From assembly GCF_013386115.1 (NCBI RefSeq), contig NZ_JACAOR010000005.1, positions 124,001 to 188,000 on the forward strand: a DNA stretch of 64,000 nt, written 5' to 3'. Every line of letters begins with the position of its first letter. Position 1 is the stretch's first letter. The DNA is from Pseudomonas gingeri. Its GTDB lineage: Bacteria; Pseudomonadota; Gammaproteobacteria; Pseudomonadales; Pseudomonadaceae. The notes below the pieces were generated by a model. It had not been told where the DNA came from. It saw only the letters and a program-made list of their open reading frames with translations, and searched no databases. The translations under genes were made by a program, and so were the position numbers. Below are positions 9,707-20,832 of the stretch, one piece after another.

Positions 9707-9810
9707 GATAAAAGGGTGGTGGAGCGAGCAACCTAACACGGGGCAGCCGTTGGCTGTCTGATTAGTTTTGTCCGCAAGGGCAAGTTTCCATTAGCGATTT
9801 CGAGAGACGG

Positions 9811-10974
9811 ATGAACATCACCACCTTTGCCAAACGTTTGTGCCTGCTTGTGCCGTTGATCATTGCGCCCGCTGCCTGGGCCGCCGATGACATGGCCTTG
9901 CCGGCTTCGCCGCAACTCGCCGCCAAAGCCTATGTGCTCATGGATGCCGCCAGCGGCAACGTGCTGGTCGAGAACAACGGCGACCAGCGCCTGCCACCGG
10001 CCAGCCTGACCAAGCTGATGACCGCCTACATCGCGACCCTGGAAATCCGTCGTGGCCAGATCGGCGAAAACGATCCGGTGACGGTCAGCGAGAACGCCTG
10101 GCGTACCGGCGGTTCGCGGATGTTCATCAAGGTCGGCTCGCAGGTCACCGTCAGCGATCTGCTGCACGGGATCATCATCCAGTCCGGCAACGACGCCAGC
10201 GTCGCGCTGTCCGAGCACATCGCCGGCAGCGAAGACGCCTTTGCCGACATGATGAACAAGACCGCTGGCGACCTGGGCATGAGCAACAGCCACTTCATGA
10301 ACCCGACCGGCCTGCCGAACCCGGAGCACTACTCGTCGGCTCACGACATGGCGCTGCTGGCCCGCGCGATCATCCGCGTCGACCCGGTGCACTACGCGAT
10401 CTACTCGCAGAAGGAATTCTTCTGGAACGGCATCAAGCAGCCGAACCGCAACCTGCTGCTGTGGCGTGACAAGACCGTCGACGGTCTGAAAACCGGTCAC
10501 ACCGAAGAAGCCGGCTACTGCATGGTGTCCTCGGCGGTCCGTGACGGTCAGCGCCTGATCGCGGTGGTGTTCGGTACCAACAGTGAATCGGCCCGTGCGG
10601 CCGAGACCCAGAAGCTGCTGACCTACGGTTTCCGCTTCTTCGAAACCCAGACCTTCTACCAGAAGGGCACCGAACTGGCCCAGGCCCCGGTCTGGAAAGG
10701 CACCACCCACCAGATCAAGGCCGGCCTGGCCGAAGACCTGACCATGACCATGCCTAAAGGCCAGCTGAAGAAGCTTGCCGCCAGCATGACCATCAACCCG
10801 AAACTGGTCGCTCCTATCGCCAAGGGTGACGTGATCGGTAAAGTGGAAGTCAAACTGGATGACAAGGTCGTTCACAGTGCCGATCTGATCGCGCTGGAAG
10901 CGGTCGAGGAAGGTGGTATCTTCCGTCGCCTGTGGGATAGCATCCGCATGTTCTTCTACGGCATGTTCAACTGA
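9811..10974 (+). CDS. dacA: D-alanyl-D-alanine carboxypeptidase (PBP5/6 type)
   Basis: Low-molecular-weight penicillin-binding protein that trims the terminal D-Ala from stem pentapeptides. It is 387 residues. The signal peptide is cleaved after about AAWA (residue 24). The catalytic motifs are SLTK (Ser65-Lys68), SGN (125-127) and KTG (227-229). The PBP5 C-terminal domain follows, with an amphipathic anchor helix (RRLWDSIRMFFYGMF) at the end. ATG at 9811. It is separated from rlpA by the MITE-like element, so it probably has its own promoter. Confidence 0.96.
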   Translation: MNITTFAKRLCLLVPLIIAPAAWAADDMALPASPQLAAKAYVLMDAASGNVLVENNGDQRLPPASLTKLMTAYIATLEIRRGQIGENDPVTVSENAWRTGGSRMFIKVGSQVTVSDLLHGIIIQSGNDASVALSEHIAGSEDAFADMMNKTAGDLGMSNSHFMNPTGLPNPEHYSSAHDMALLARAIIRVDPVHYAIYSQKEFFWNGIKQPNRNLLLWRDKTVDGLKTGHTEEAGYCMVSSAVRDGQRLIAVVFGTNSESARAAETQKLLTYGFRFFETQTFYQKGTELAQAPVWKGTTHQIKAGLAEDLTMTMPKGQLKKLAASMTINPKLVAPIAKGDVIGKVEVKLDDKVVHSADLIALEAVEEGGIFRRLWDSIRMFFYGMFN

Positions 10975-11036
10975 AGCACCTTGAACGGCGGCAGTTTGAA
11001 CACGTAGCAATTTGAACCAATAGTGTCGATTTACGT

Positions 11037-11063
11037 ACCTCGCGCCTGACCCGGGCGCGAGGT
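11037..11063 (+). promoter_or_regulatory. Perfect 10-bp GC-rich hairpin upstream of ybeD
   Basis: ACCTCGCGCC and GGCGCGAGGT pair perfectly around a seven-base loop, 36 bases before the ybeD start. No T-run follows, so it is not a standard terminator; a leader structure or mRNA end-protecting hairpin between dacA and ybeD is possible. Confidence 0.45.
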
Positions 11064-11099
11064 ATGTCCGTTGCCTGGGCTTACGAGGCCGTTATTGTC

Positions 11100-11375
11100 A
11101 TGACAGACACTGAAGTAAAAGCGCCGAAAATCGAATTCCCCGTCACCGACTATCCGGTCAAGGTGATCAGTGACACGGGTGTGGGCAACAAGGACAAGAT
11201 CGTCGAGATCGTCAGGAAACACGCGACGATCAACGACAACCGGGTGGACGAACGCCAGAGCACCAACGGCAAGTACACCACGATCCAGCTGCACATCGTG
11301 GCCACCGACCAGGACCAGCTGTACAACATCAACAGCGAGTTGCGGGCCACCGGCTTCGTACACATGGTGCTGTGA
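11100..11375 (+). CDS. ybeD: YbeD/DUF493 family protein
   Basis: Small ACT-like-fold protein of unknown biochemical role, typically encoded between dacA and lipB. It is 91 residues from ATG 11100. The conserved segments are [12 protein letters not shown] near the start, [13 protein letters not shown] in the middle and [11 protein letters not shown] at the very end. An in-frame upstream start at 11064 is open but has a poor context and would add non-conserved residues. Its TGA (11373-11375) overlaps the ATG of lipB by one base. Confidence 0.92.
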   Translation: MTDTEVKAPKIEFPVTDYPVKVISDTGVGNKDKIVEIVRKHATINDNRVDERQSTNGKYTTIQLHIVATDQDQLYNINSELRATGFVHMVL

Positions 11376-12025
11376 TGGCGGGCGTGTTGGGCTTTCGCGA
11401 GCTCGGCCAGACCCCTTACGAGCCGGTCTGGCATGCCATGCAGCGATTCACCGACGGACGCAAGTCCGCGGAATTTCCTGATGAAGTCTGGCTGGTGCAG
11501 CACCCGTCGGTCTTCACCCAGGGCCAGGCCGGCAAGGCCGAGCATCTGCTGCTGCCGGGCGATATTCCGGTGGTCAAGGTCGATCGCGGCGGCCAAGTGA
11601 CATATCATGGGCCTGGCCAACTGGTGGCCTATCTGTTGCTGGACGTTCGCCGCCTGGGTTTTGGCGTGCGCGAACTGGTCAGCCGGATGGAGCGCTGCCT
11701 GATCGAATTGCTGGCCAGCTACGGTGTGGATGCCGAAGCCAGGGCCGACGCTCCCGGGGTGTATGTCAACGGCGCGAAAATCGCCTCCCTGGGCCTGCGG
11801 ATTCGCAACGGTTGTTCCTTCCATGGCCTGGCGTTGAACGTCGACATGGACCTGGAGCCGTTTCGGCGGATTAACCCCTGCGGTTATGCTGGGCTGGCGA
11901 TGACCCAGCTGCGTGACCACACAGGACCGATTGAATTTGCCGAGGTAAGTGCCCGGCTGCGCGCGCAGCTCGTCAAACACCTCGACTATGCTGAGCAGAC
12001 GACCCTAACGGGCGGAATCGATTGA
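11375..12025 (+). CDS. lipB: Octanoyl-[ACP]:protein octanoyltransferase
   Basis: Moves octanoate from acyl carrier protein to lipoyl domains, the first step of lipoate synthesis. At 216 residues it is the usual length. It carries the signature [20 protein letters not shown], the Lys in [12 protein letters not shown] and the catalytic Cys in the [13 protein letters not shown] segment. The start is ATG 11375 in a TGATG overlap with ybeD. lipA, the next enzyme, follows after one base. Confidence 0.96.
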   Translation: MAGVLGFRELGQTPYEPVWHAMQRFTDGRKSAEFPDEVWLVQHPSVFTQGQAGKAEHLLLPGDIPVVKVDRGGQVTYHGPGQLVAYLLLDVRRLGFGVRELVSRMERCLIELLASYGVDAEARADAPGVYVNGAKIASLGLRIRNGCSFHGLALNVDMDLEPFRRINPCGYAGLAMTQLRDHTGPIEFAEVSARLRAQLVKHLDYAEQTTLTGGID

Positions 12026-12026
12026 T

Positions 12027-13052
12027 ATGACTACTGCGCAAGACGCTGTGCAAACCCTGATCCCGGCGCTGGATGTTTCCGAGCGTCCGGCCCGTGCGAA
12101 AGTCGAAACCGGCGTCAAGCTGCGTGGCGCCGAGAAGGTGGCGCGGATTCCGGTGAAGATCATCCCGACCACCGAGCTGCCGAAGAAGCCGGACTGGATT
12201 CGCGTACGCATCCCGGTATCGCCGGAAGTCGACCGCATCAAGCAATTGCTGCGCAAGCACAAGCTGCACAGCGTCTGTGAAGAGGCTTCCTGCCCGAACC
12301 TGGGCGAGTGTTTCAGCGGCGGCACCGCGACCTTCATGATCATGGGCGATATCTGCACCCGTCGTTGCCCGTTCTGCGACGTCGGCCACGGTCGGCCGAA
12401 GCCCTTGGATGTCAACGAGCCGGAAAGCCTGGCCATCGCCATCGCCGACCTGCGCCTGAAGTATGTGGTCATCACCTCCGTGGACCGCGATGACCTGCGT
12501 GACGGCGGTGCCCAGCACTTCGCCGACTGCATCCGCGAGATCCGCAAGCTGTCGCCGAACGTGCAGCTCGAGACCCTGGTCCCGGACTACCGTGGACGCA
12601 TGGACATCGCGCTGGAAATCACCGCCGCCGAGCCGCCGGATGTGTTCAACCACAACCTGGAAACCGTACCGCGCCTGTACAAGGCCGCGCGTCCGGGCTC
12701 CGACTACCAGTGGTCGCTGACCCTGCTGCAACGCTTCAAGCAGATGATGCCGCACATTCCGACCAAGTCCGGCCTGATGCTCGGCCTGGGCGAGACCGAC
12801 GACGAAGTCATCGAAGTCATGAAGCGCATGCGCGAACACGACATCGACATGCTGACCCTCGGCCAGTACCTGCAACCGTCTCGCAGCCACCTGCCGGTGC
12901 AGCGTTTCGTGCACCCGGACACCTTCGCCTGGTTCGCCGAGGAAGGTTACAAGATGGGCTTCAAGAACGTTGCCTCGGGCCCGCTGGTACGTTCCTCGTA
13001 TCACGCCGACGAGCAGGCCAAGCTGGTCAAGGCAGAACTGATCGGAGCGTAA
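12027..13052 (+). CDS. lipA: Lipoyl synthase
   Basis: Radical SAM enzyme that inserts two sulfurs into protein-bound octanoyl groups. Both iron-sulfur ligating sets are visible: the auxiliary cluster [13 protein letters not shown] (CX4CX5C) and the radical SAM cluster [10 protein letters not shown] (CX3CX2C). The protein is 341 residues and ends normally with [12 protein letters not shown] near the C-terminus. It is an ordinary radical SAM reference within this window for the atypical one at 36386-37522. Confidence 0.97.
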   Translation: MTTAQDAVQTLIPALDVSERPARAKVETGVKLRGAEKVARIPVKIIPTTELPKKPDWIRVRIPVSPEVDRIKQLLRKHKLHSVCEEASCPNLGECFSGGTATFMIMGDICTRRCPFCDVGHGRPKPLDVNEPESLAIAIADLRLKYVVITSVDRDDLRDGGAQHFADCIREIRKLSPNVQLETLVPDYRGRMDIALEITAAEPPDVFNHNLETVPRLYKAARPGSDYQWSLTLLQRFKQMMPHIPTKSGLMLGLGETDDEVIEVMKRMREHDIDMLTLGQYLQPSRSHLPVQRFVHPDTFAWFAEEGYKMGFKNVASGPLVRSSYHADEQAKLVKAELIGA

Positions 13053-13054
13053 CC

Positions 13055-14011
13055 TTGAACCGTCGTCGACCCGTGCAGGCTTCTTGTCAGGTCCAGAGCG
13101 CGGTGCCGGCGCTACGTCAGGGCGGGGTGATCGGTTTGATCGCCCCGGCCGGTCCGGCGGCCCTTGATCCGCTCAAGGCAAAGCAGTGGGCGCAGGCCCG
13201 TGGCTATGAGCTGCGGATATTTCCGGGTGTCTCGCAACGGGACGGTTACCTGGCCGGCAGCGATGAGGTCCGCTTGCGGGACCTGCACGATGCCTTTGCC
13301 GATCCCGAAATCGATGTGATCCTCTGCCTGCGTGGCGGCTACGGTTGCCCGCGTCTGCTGGACGCTATTGATTTCGAATTGCTCAAAAAACATCCAAAAC
13401 CCTTGGTCGGCTACAGCGACATCACCGCGCTGCATCTGGCGATCGCCCGTTATGCGGGGTTCATGACCTTTCACGGGCCGCTGTTCAATGCGGATCTGCT
13501 CGGGGACAAACTGCCGCCGACCGAATCCTCGTTATTCAACCTGCTGACCGGGCAGGTGCGCGCCGGTAGCCTGTTCGAGCATCCCGCCGCATTCCCGCTG
13601 ACCACCGTTGTTCCGGGCGCCGCCTCGGGACGTCTGCAAGGCGGCAACCTGTCGTTGATCTGCGCCACGTTGGGCACGCCCTATGAAATCGACACCCATG
13701 GCTTGATCCTGCTGATCGAGGACGTCAACGAGCCGCTGTACCGGGTTGATCGGCTGCTGACCCACCTGCGCCTGGCCGGCAAGCTGGAAGGCCTCAGGGG
13801 CGTGCTGGTGGGGGATTTCGCCGGTGTCGACCGCGATGCGCTGGCGCGCCTGCTCACGCAGGAGCTGGCACCCTTGGGGATTCCGGTGCTGGCGGGGTGG
13901 CGCAGCGGACATTGCGACCCGAACCTGACGCTGCCGTTGGGGGCTCAGGTGCGCCTGGATGCCGATGCCCGGCAGCTTGTCCTGGAGCAGGACGTGGTGC
14001 TGATCGCGTAA
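13055..14011 (+). CDS. S66-family LD-carboxypeptidase
   Basis: Cytoplasmic LD-carboxypeptidase that removes D-Ala from tetrapeptides during murein recycling. The start is inferred: TTG at 13055 (LNRRRPVQAS), with a GGAG at about 13044 and two bases after lipA. GTG codons downstream are alternatives, so the exact N-terminus is uncertain; this choice gives 318 residues. Family motifs: GGVIGLIAPAGPA, RGGYGCPRLLD, the nucleophile Ser in LVGYSDITALH, LLIEDVNEPLYRVDRLL, and the catalytic His in the GHCDPNLTLPLG segment. It adds another wall-recycling function to the block. Confidence 0.9.
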   Translation: MNRRRPVQASCQVQSAVPALRQGGVIGLIAPAGPAALDPLKAKQWAQARGYELRIFPGVSQRDGYLAGSDEVRLRDLHDAFADPEIDVILCLRGGYGCPRLLDAIDFELLKKHPKPLVGYSDITALHLAIARYAGFMTFHGPLFNADLLGDKLPPTESSLFNLLTGQVRAGSLFEHPAAFPLTTVVPGAASGRLQGGNLSLICATLGTPYEIDTHGLILLIEDVNEPLYRVDRLLTHLRLAGKLEGLRGVLVGDFAGVDRDALARLLTQELAPLGIPVLAGWRSGHCDPNLTLPLGAQVRLDADARQLVLEQDVVLIA

Positions 14012-14087
14012 GTCCGCTCGCCTGTTCAGCCGCCCGGCCCGCTCCCACGGTGTTCGAGTGGTACCGGGTATTGCGGTCCTTGCAATA

Positions 14088-14115
14088 CCTGTGGGAGGGG
14101 GGCTTGCCCCCGAAG
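14088..14115. repeat. Single REP-like element
   Basis: CTGTGGGAGGGGGGCTTGCC followed by CCCGAAGC: a half-REP of the GGGAGC..GGGCTTGCCC type in the gap between convergent genes. Confidence 0.6.
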
Positions 14116-14145
14116 CTTTTGGCGGTCTTGAGGGCCCCGGCGGAT

Positions 14146-15462
14146 CTATCGGTTGCGCAAGCTCTCCAGCAGCTTGTGGGTCGGATACCCATCCGCCGGC
14201 CAGCCCAGCGACTGCTGTGCGCTGCGGATCGCCTTGCGGGTATTGGCTCCGATGATCCCATCGGGATTGCCCGCGTCGTGGCCATTGGCGCTGAGCACCG
14301 TCTGCAATTCCATCCGCTCGCTGCGACTCAGCGGCAGGTCGTCTTTCGGCCAGCTCCCGCGAATCACGCCACCGCTGTTGAAACGCTGGGACAGCAGGCC
14401 GACGGCCAGGCCATAGGACGATGAGTTGTTGTACTTGAGAATGGCGCGGAAGTTGTCGAGCACCAGGAAACCCGGTCCACGATAGCCTGCCGGCAGCAGC
14501 AGCGAGGCCGACAGCGGCGCGGCGCCATAGGGCAGGGCGACCCCTGGAGGGAGCTGCACGCCCATCTGCAGCCACTCGCTCACCGGCTTGCGGATGGCAC
14601 CGTCCGCCAGGGCGTAGTCGAAGCCGGTCGGCAGCGTGACTTCGAATCCCCAGGGCTGGCCTTTCTGCCAGCCGGAGCTTTGCAGGTAGTTGGCGGTCGA
14701 GGCCAGGGCATCGGCGGAGTCGTTCCAGATGTCGCGGCGACCATCCCCATCGAAGTCCACGGCATAGGTGTTGTAGGTGGTCGGGATAAACTGGGTCTGG
14801 CCCATGGCTCCGGCCCAGGAGCCGAGCATCTGGCCGGGCAGGATGTCGCCGTGCTGGATGATCTGCAGCGCCGCGAGCAACTGGCTCTGGGCGAAACCGG
14901 GGCGACGGCCTTCGTAGGCCAGGGTCGCCAGCGAGCGGATCACCGACTTGTCGCCCTGGAACTGGCCGAAATTGCTTTCCATGCCCCACACTGCGACCAG
15001 GGCTTCCCGGTCGACGCCGTAACGTTGTTCGATGCTTTGCAGCAGGGCGCTGTTCTGGACCAGCAGCGACTGGCCCTTGCGCACGCGCAGCGCCGAGAGT
15101 GCGCCGTCGAGGTATTCCCATACGGGGCGGGTGAATTCCGGCTGGCTGCGATCGGCCTTGATCACGCTCATGTCCGGGGTGACGCCGGCAAAGGCGGTGT
15201 CGAAGGTGCTCGCCGTGATACCGGCGCGCAAGGCTTCGGCGCGGAAGGCGGCTTGCCAGTCATCGAAACTCTGGGCGGGCTGGATGCTCAACTCGTCGCT
15301 GGCGGGCTGTGGCGCAGGGACGGGAGCAGGGGCCGCGGGCAAGGTCTGAAGCGGCTGGGCGTCGGCGGCGGTGGGCTTTTCCGCACAGGCGACGAGCAGG
15401 ATGAAGCTGGTGGCGGCGAACAGTCGGCGCAACGGCCAACGGAGGGTGAGACTAAAGGGCAT
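14146..15462 (-). CDS. MltB-like lytic murein transglycosylase with peptidoglycan-binding domain (lipoprotein)
   Basis: Second MltB-family transglycosylase in the window. I start it at ATG 15462, which leaves a signal peptide with lipobox LVAC (Cys about 26); a GTG at 15504 is the upstream option. The 438-residue protein has the SLT domain with catalytic Glu in VWGMESNFGQFQGD, then GSWAGAMGQTQFIPTTY and DFDGDGRRDIWNDSADALAS. A C-terminal peptidoglycan-binding domain 1 (LSRSERMELQTVLSANGHDAG.. to the end) distinguishes it from MltB at 7469. It converges with the LD-carboxypeptidase gene. Confidence 0.92.
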   Translation of the reverse strand: MPFSLTLRWPLRRLFAATSFILLVACAEKPTAADAQPLQTLPAAPAPVPAPQPASDELSIQPAQSFDDWQAAFRAEALRAGITASTFDTAFAGVTPDMSVIKADRSQPEFTRPVWEYLDGALSALRVRKGQSLLVQNSALLQSIEQRYGVDREALVAVWGMESNFGQFQGDKSVIRSLATLAYEGRRPGFAQSQLLAALQIIQHGDILPGQMLGSWAGAMGQTQFIPTTYNTYAVDFDGDGRRDIWNDSADALASTANYLQSSGWQKGQPWGFEVTLPTGFDYALADGAIRKPVSEWLQMGVQLPPGVALPYGAAPLSASLLLPAGYRGPGFLVLDNFRAILKYNNSSSYGLAVGLLSQRFNSGGVIRGSWPKDDLPLSRSERMELQTVLSANGHDAGNPDGIIGANTRKAIRSAQQSLGWPADGYPTHKLLESLRNR

Positions 15463-15534
15463 GCGCGGGTCCGGAGAATGCGAATCAGGTGCTGACCTTA
15501 TCACGCCAGAGGGGTGCAGGTCGTGATGACACTT

Positions 15535-15696
15535 TTACGCGGCCAGAAAGTCAGAAGCCTCCCAGCTTTTAGACTGGAAGGCTTCGCGGCGGTAGCTGCC
15601 TTTGCCCTTGGCGGGTTGTTCCTGACGGCTGCGGAACAGTGGCTGGGCGATGATCGATTTGGCCTTGTTGGGACGGCGCCGGGACGGCTTGCTCAT
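15535..15696 (-). CDS. arfA: Alternative ribosome-rescue factor ArfA
   Basis: A 53-codon gene, ATG at 15696, TAA at 15537-15535. ArfA recruits release factor 2 to ribosomes stalled on mRNAs without a stop codon when trans-translation fails. The protein is strongly basic at the N-terminus (SKPSRRRPNKAKSIIAQPLF), and has the ArfA signature PLFRSR, then KGKGSYRREAF and SWEAS near the end. A 12-bp hairpin lies inside the last third of the gene (separate entry), a hallmark of arfA genes that are normally made as truncated non-stop messages. It lies between holA and the transglycosylase gene on the same strand. Confidence 0.9.
   Translation of the reverse strand: MSKPSRRRPNKAKSIIAQPLFRSRQEQPAKGKGSYRREAFQSKSWEASDFLAA
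15554..15585 (-). promoter_or_regulatory. Hairpin inside arfA coding sequence
   Basis: On the mRNA strand GAAGCCUUCCAG (15585 to 15574) pairs with CUGGGAGGCUUC (15565 to 15554) over 12 base pairs, with one G-U that exists only on this strand, around an eight-base loop UCUAAAAG. It spans codons of REAFQSKSWEAS. In E. coli and relatives a hairpin at this place is cut by RNase III or terminates transcription, so that ArfA is made from a non-stop mRNA and degraded while tmRNA works. Confidence 0.75.
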
Positions 15697-15788
15697 GAGG
15701 GTGCACTCTCGGGTTGGGTGAAGAGTGCGAATGATCGGGCAGATGGGGTTGCCTGTCCAGTGGGTAGGGTGATGCTCGCGGCGCGGGG

Positions 15789-16826
15789 TTATTCCGGCGG
15801 CAATGCCAGCCGTTGCCCACACATCAGCAGGCTGAGACGGCTCAGGCTGCTCCAGGGCGAACCGGCGGCCTGTCCCTTGATTTGCGCATCGACCCGCTGG
15901 GCGTCCATCAGCAGCTGGCTCCAGCGTTGCGCCGAATGCCGTTGCAGGGCCTTGCTCATCAGCGGCTTGCGTTTGTCCCAGACCGGTGGCCGGGCCTGGC
16001 TGAACGCCTTGTCCAGCGGCACGCCCTGGCTGTACTGCTGGGACAGGCTGGCGAGCAGCCGCAGTTCCCGGGCCAGGGCCCAGAGAATCACCGGCGGCTC
16101 GACCCCTTCGCCGCGCAAGCCTTCCAGCATGCGCAGGGCATGGGCCGATTCGCCATTGAGCACGGCATCGACCAGTCCGAACACGTCGAAACGGGCGCTG
16201 TCGGCCACTGCGGCCTGCACCGTTTCGACGGTGATCTGGCCGCCCTCGGCCATCAGCTTGAGCTTTTCGATTTCCTGGGCCGCCGCCAGCAGGTTGCCTT
16301 CGACCCGCGCGGCAATCAGTTCCACCGCATCCTGCTGCGCGGACAGCCCGGCTTGCGAGAGACGCTGGCGAATCCATTGCGGCAACTGGTTGGCGTCCAC
16401 CGGCCAGATCTGGATGAACTGGGTCTGCTGGCCTTCGACCAGGGCCTTGCCCCACTTGGTTTTCTGCGCGCTGCCATCGAGCTTGGGCAGGCTGATCAGC
16501 AGCAGGGTGTCCTCGGCCGGCCGGCCGCAATATTCCATCAGGGCGGCGGCACCCTTGTCGCCGGGCTTGCCCGAGGGCAGGCGCAGTTCCAGCAGACGCT
16601 TTTGCGCGAACAACGACATGCTGGCGCCGGCTTGCAGCAGCGTGCCCCAGTCGAAGTTGGCGTCGGCGCTGAACACCTGGCGTTCGTCGAAGCCTTGCTG
16701 GCGCGCGGCGGCGCGAATGGCGTCGGCGGCTTCCTGGCACAGCAACGGATCGTCGCCGCTGATGATGTAGACGGGCGCGAGGCTGCCTTGCAGGTGTTTG
16801 GCGAGTTGGGCGGGGGCGAGTTTCAT
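15789..16826 (-). CDS. holA: DNA polymerase III delta subunit
   Basis: Clamp-loader subunit that opens the beta sliding clamp. The 345-residue protein from ATG 16826 begins MKLAPAQLAKHLQGSLAPVY and includes YIISGDDPLLCQEAADAIR, the usual HolA opening, then the AAA+-like and collar regions (IAARVEGNLLAAAQEIEKL, DARFDVFGLVDAVLNG type sequence). A longer open frame to 16964 was rejected because it runs into the end of lptE. It follows lptE after 40 bases, as in other pseudomonads. Confidence 0.95.
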   Translation of the reverse strand: MKLAPAQLAKHLQGSLAPVYIISGDDPLLCQEAADAIRAAARQQGFDERQVFSADANFDWGTLLQAGASMSLFAQKRLLELRLPSGKPGDKGAAALMEYCGRPAEDTLLLISLPKLDGSAQKTKWGKALVEGQQTQFIQIWPVDANQLPQWIRQRLSQAGLSAQQDAVELIAARVEGNLLAAAQEIEKLKLMAEGGQITVETVQAAVADSARFDVFGLVDAVLNGESAHALRMLEGLRGEGVEPPVILWALARELRLLASLSQQYSQGVPLDKAFSQARPPVWDKRKPLMSKALQRHSAQRWSQLLMDAQRVDAQIKGQAAGSPWSSLSRLSLLMCGQRLALPPE

Positions 16827-16866
16827 AGGCGGATAGCGGCGGGGCGCCTGGGGCGCCCCGTCCGGC

Positions 16867-17472
16867 TTACTGCTGCGGCAGTTCCAGAGGTGATTGCTTC
16901 GGTATCGACTCTTCGTACTTGCGCGCGGCTTCCAGGGCGTCGGCATCCGCCTTGGCCTTGGCATCGGCGGTTTGCTGCAGGCCGTCGAGTTGTTCCGGGG
17001 TCAGCAGTTGCAGGCGGATGACCATCTGCTGTACCAGGTCACGACGCATTTCCTTGCGCAGCTGCTCGGCCTCGGCGTCGCCGCCGGTGATGTTGTTGCC
17101 GTCGTGCACGTAGTATTTCTGCACTTCCAGCTTGCCGCCCAGCAGTGTCAGGTCCTTGTCGCCATGGATTTCATAGGTCAGCACGGTGTTGAGTTCGTAC
17201 TCGGCGGTACGGCCCGAGCCGCTGTAGCTGGCTGCCCGCTGGGTTTCCTGTTCACTGGTCAGGATCAGCTTGTAGGGCGCACCGTTGTAGACCTTGACGC
17301 CGCTGTGCTCCAGGACCTGGGTCAACTGCTTGACCGTGTCACCGTAGGCGTTGCGGGCGCTGACCGACAGTTCCTTGATCGTCAGTTCGGTATTGCCGGT
17401 GCCGCGCAGCTGGAAGCCGCATGCGCTCAGCAGCACTGCAAGGCCCATTACCAGCAGATTGCGTTTGATCAT
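16867..17472 (-). CDS. lptE: LPS-assembly lipoprotein LptE
   Basis: Outer-membrane lipoprotein that plugs the LptD barrel and helps insert lipopolysaccharide. The start is ATG 17472 with GGGGAG ten bases upstream. MIKRNLLVMGLAVLLSACGF contains the lipobox LSAC (Cys19), followed by the family pattern GFQLRGTGN. It is 201 residues with an Ala/Lys/Asp-rich C-terminal helix. It lies between leuS and holA in the standard leuS-lptE-holA order. Confidence 0.95.
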   Translation of the reverse strand: MIKRNLLVMGLAVLLSACGFQLRGTGNTELTIKELSVSARNAYGDTVKQLTQVLEHSGVKVYNGAPYKLILTSEQETQRAASYSGSGRTAEYELNTVLTYEIHGDKDLTLLGGKLEVQKYYVHDGNNITGGDAEAEQLRKEMRRDLVQQMVIRLQLLTPEQLDGLQQTADAKAKADADALEAARKYEESIPKQSPLELPQQ

Positions 17473-17558
17473 CTTGTTGCTCCCCTTGAAACCGTGGGTC
17501 GACACTGCGACCCCGGAAGTCTTGTAAGGTGCTCGTCCGGGACGGGCACCTGGTCCAA

Positions 17559-20234
<2,676 letters not shown>

Positions 20235-20387
20235 TTACAGGAAGCGCCGTAGCATACATGACGCCGCTCTATCGAGGGAAACCCTGATTGCGCGACAAAA
20301 GCCGTTGGTCGCGGCGGCCAGCCGGTTGGCCGGGCACCGCTAAGCTCATAGAGGGGGAGTGATTCTTATCTTCAATGAGGTGAACGG

Positions 20388-20708
20388 ATGGTGGAGTCGC
20401 AGCGAAATGTAACTAATCCCGAGTTGTACGAGCGTCTGATCACGCGTCTTGGGCTTGCCCTCGACGCTGCAAGGACGGCGGTCCGCCTGCGTGACGAGCG
20501 GCCTGCCGAGCTGGAGTTACGAGGCTTGAGTCGTGCCGAGTTCGAGCTGATCAGGGCCTACCTGGACCTGAGCGGTGGCGACGTGCCCGAGTCGGCCACA
20601 GCCGTGGCGCAACAGAAGGAAGGGGTGCGTTCGGCCGAGGTTGTCTGGCTGAAGGACAGGGCGCCCAGGCTCTATTCGGCGCGCTTCAAGTCACTGCGGA
20701 TCAAGTGA
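20388..20708 (+). CDS. Hypothetical protein, unrecognised
   Basis: A 106-residue soluble, charged protein divergent from leuS. No signal peptide or membrane segment is visible. The N-terminal half is predicted helical (ERLITRLGLALDAARTAVRLRDERPAELEL), and the C-terminal end is basic (WLKDRAPRLYSARFKSLRIK). A good ribosome-binding site, GAGGTGAACGG, precedes ATG 20388, and the codon bias (GC-rich third positions) is that of the core genome, so I take it as a real gene. I do not recognise a family. Confidence 0.7.
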   Translation: MVESQRNVTNPELYERLITRLGLALDAARTAVRLRDERPAELELRGLSRAEFELIRAYLDLSGGDVPESATAVAQQKEGVRSAEVVWLKDRAPRLYSARFKSLRIK

Positions 20709-20832
20709 GGATCTGCCCGGCTGCATCCTGTTGTCTGTCGTTGACCTGGCTTGTATTCGAAAGCCATGGATCTGGAATGTTGTTGATTGATCCTGATGCA
20801 CTTAGGCTTCGAGCATCTTCTGGAGGTGCTCG

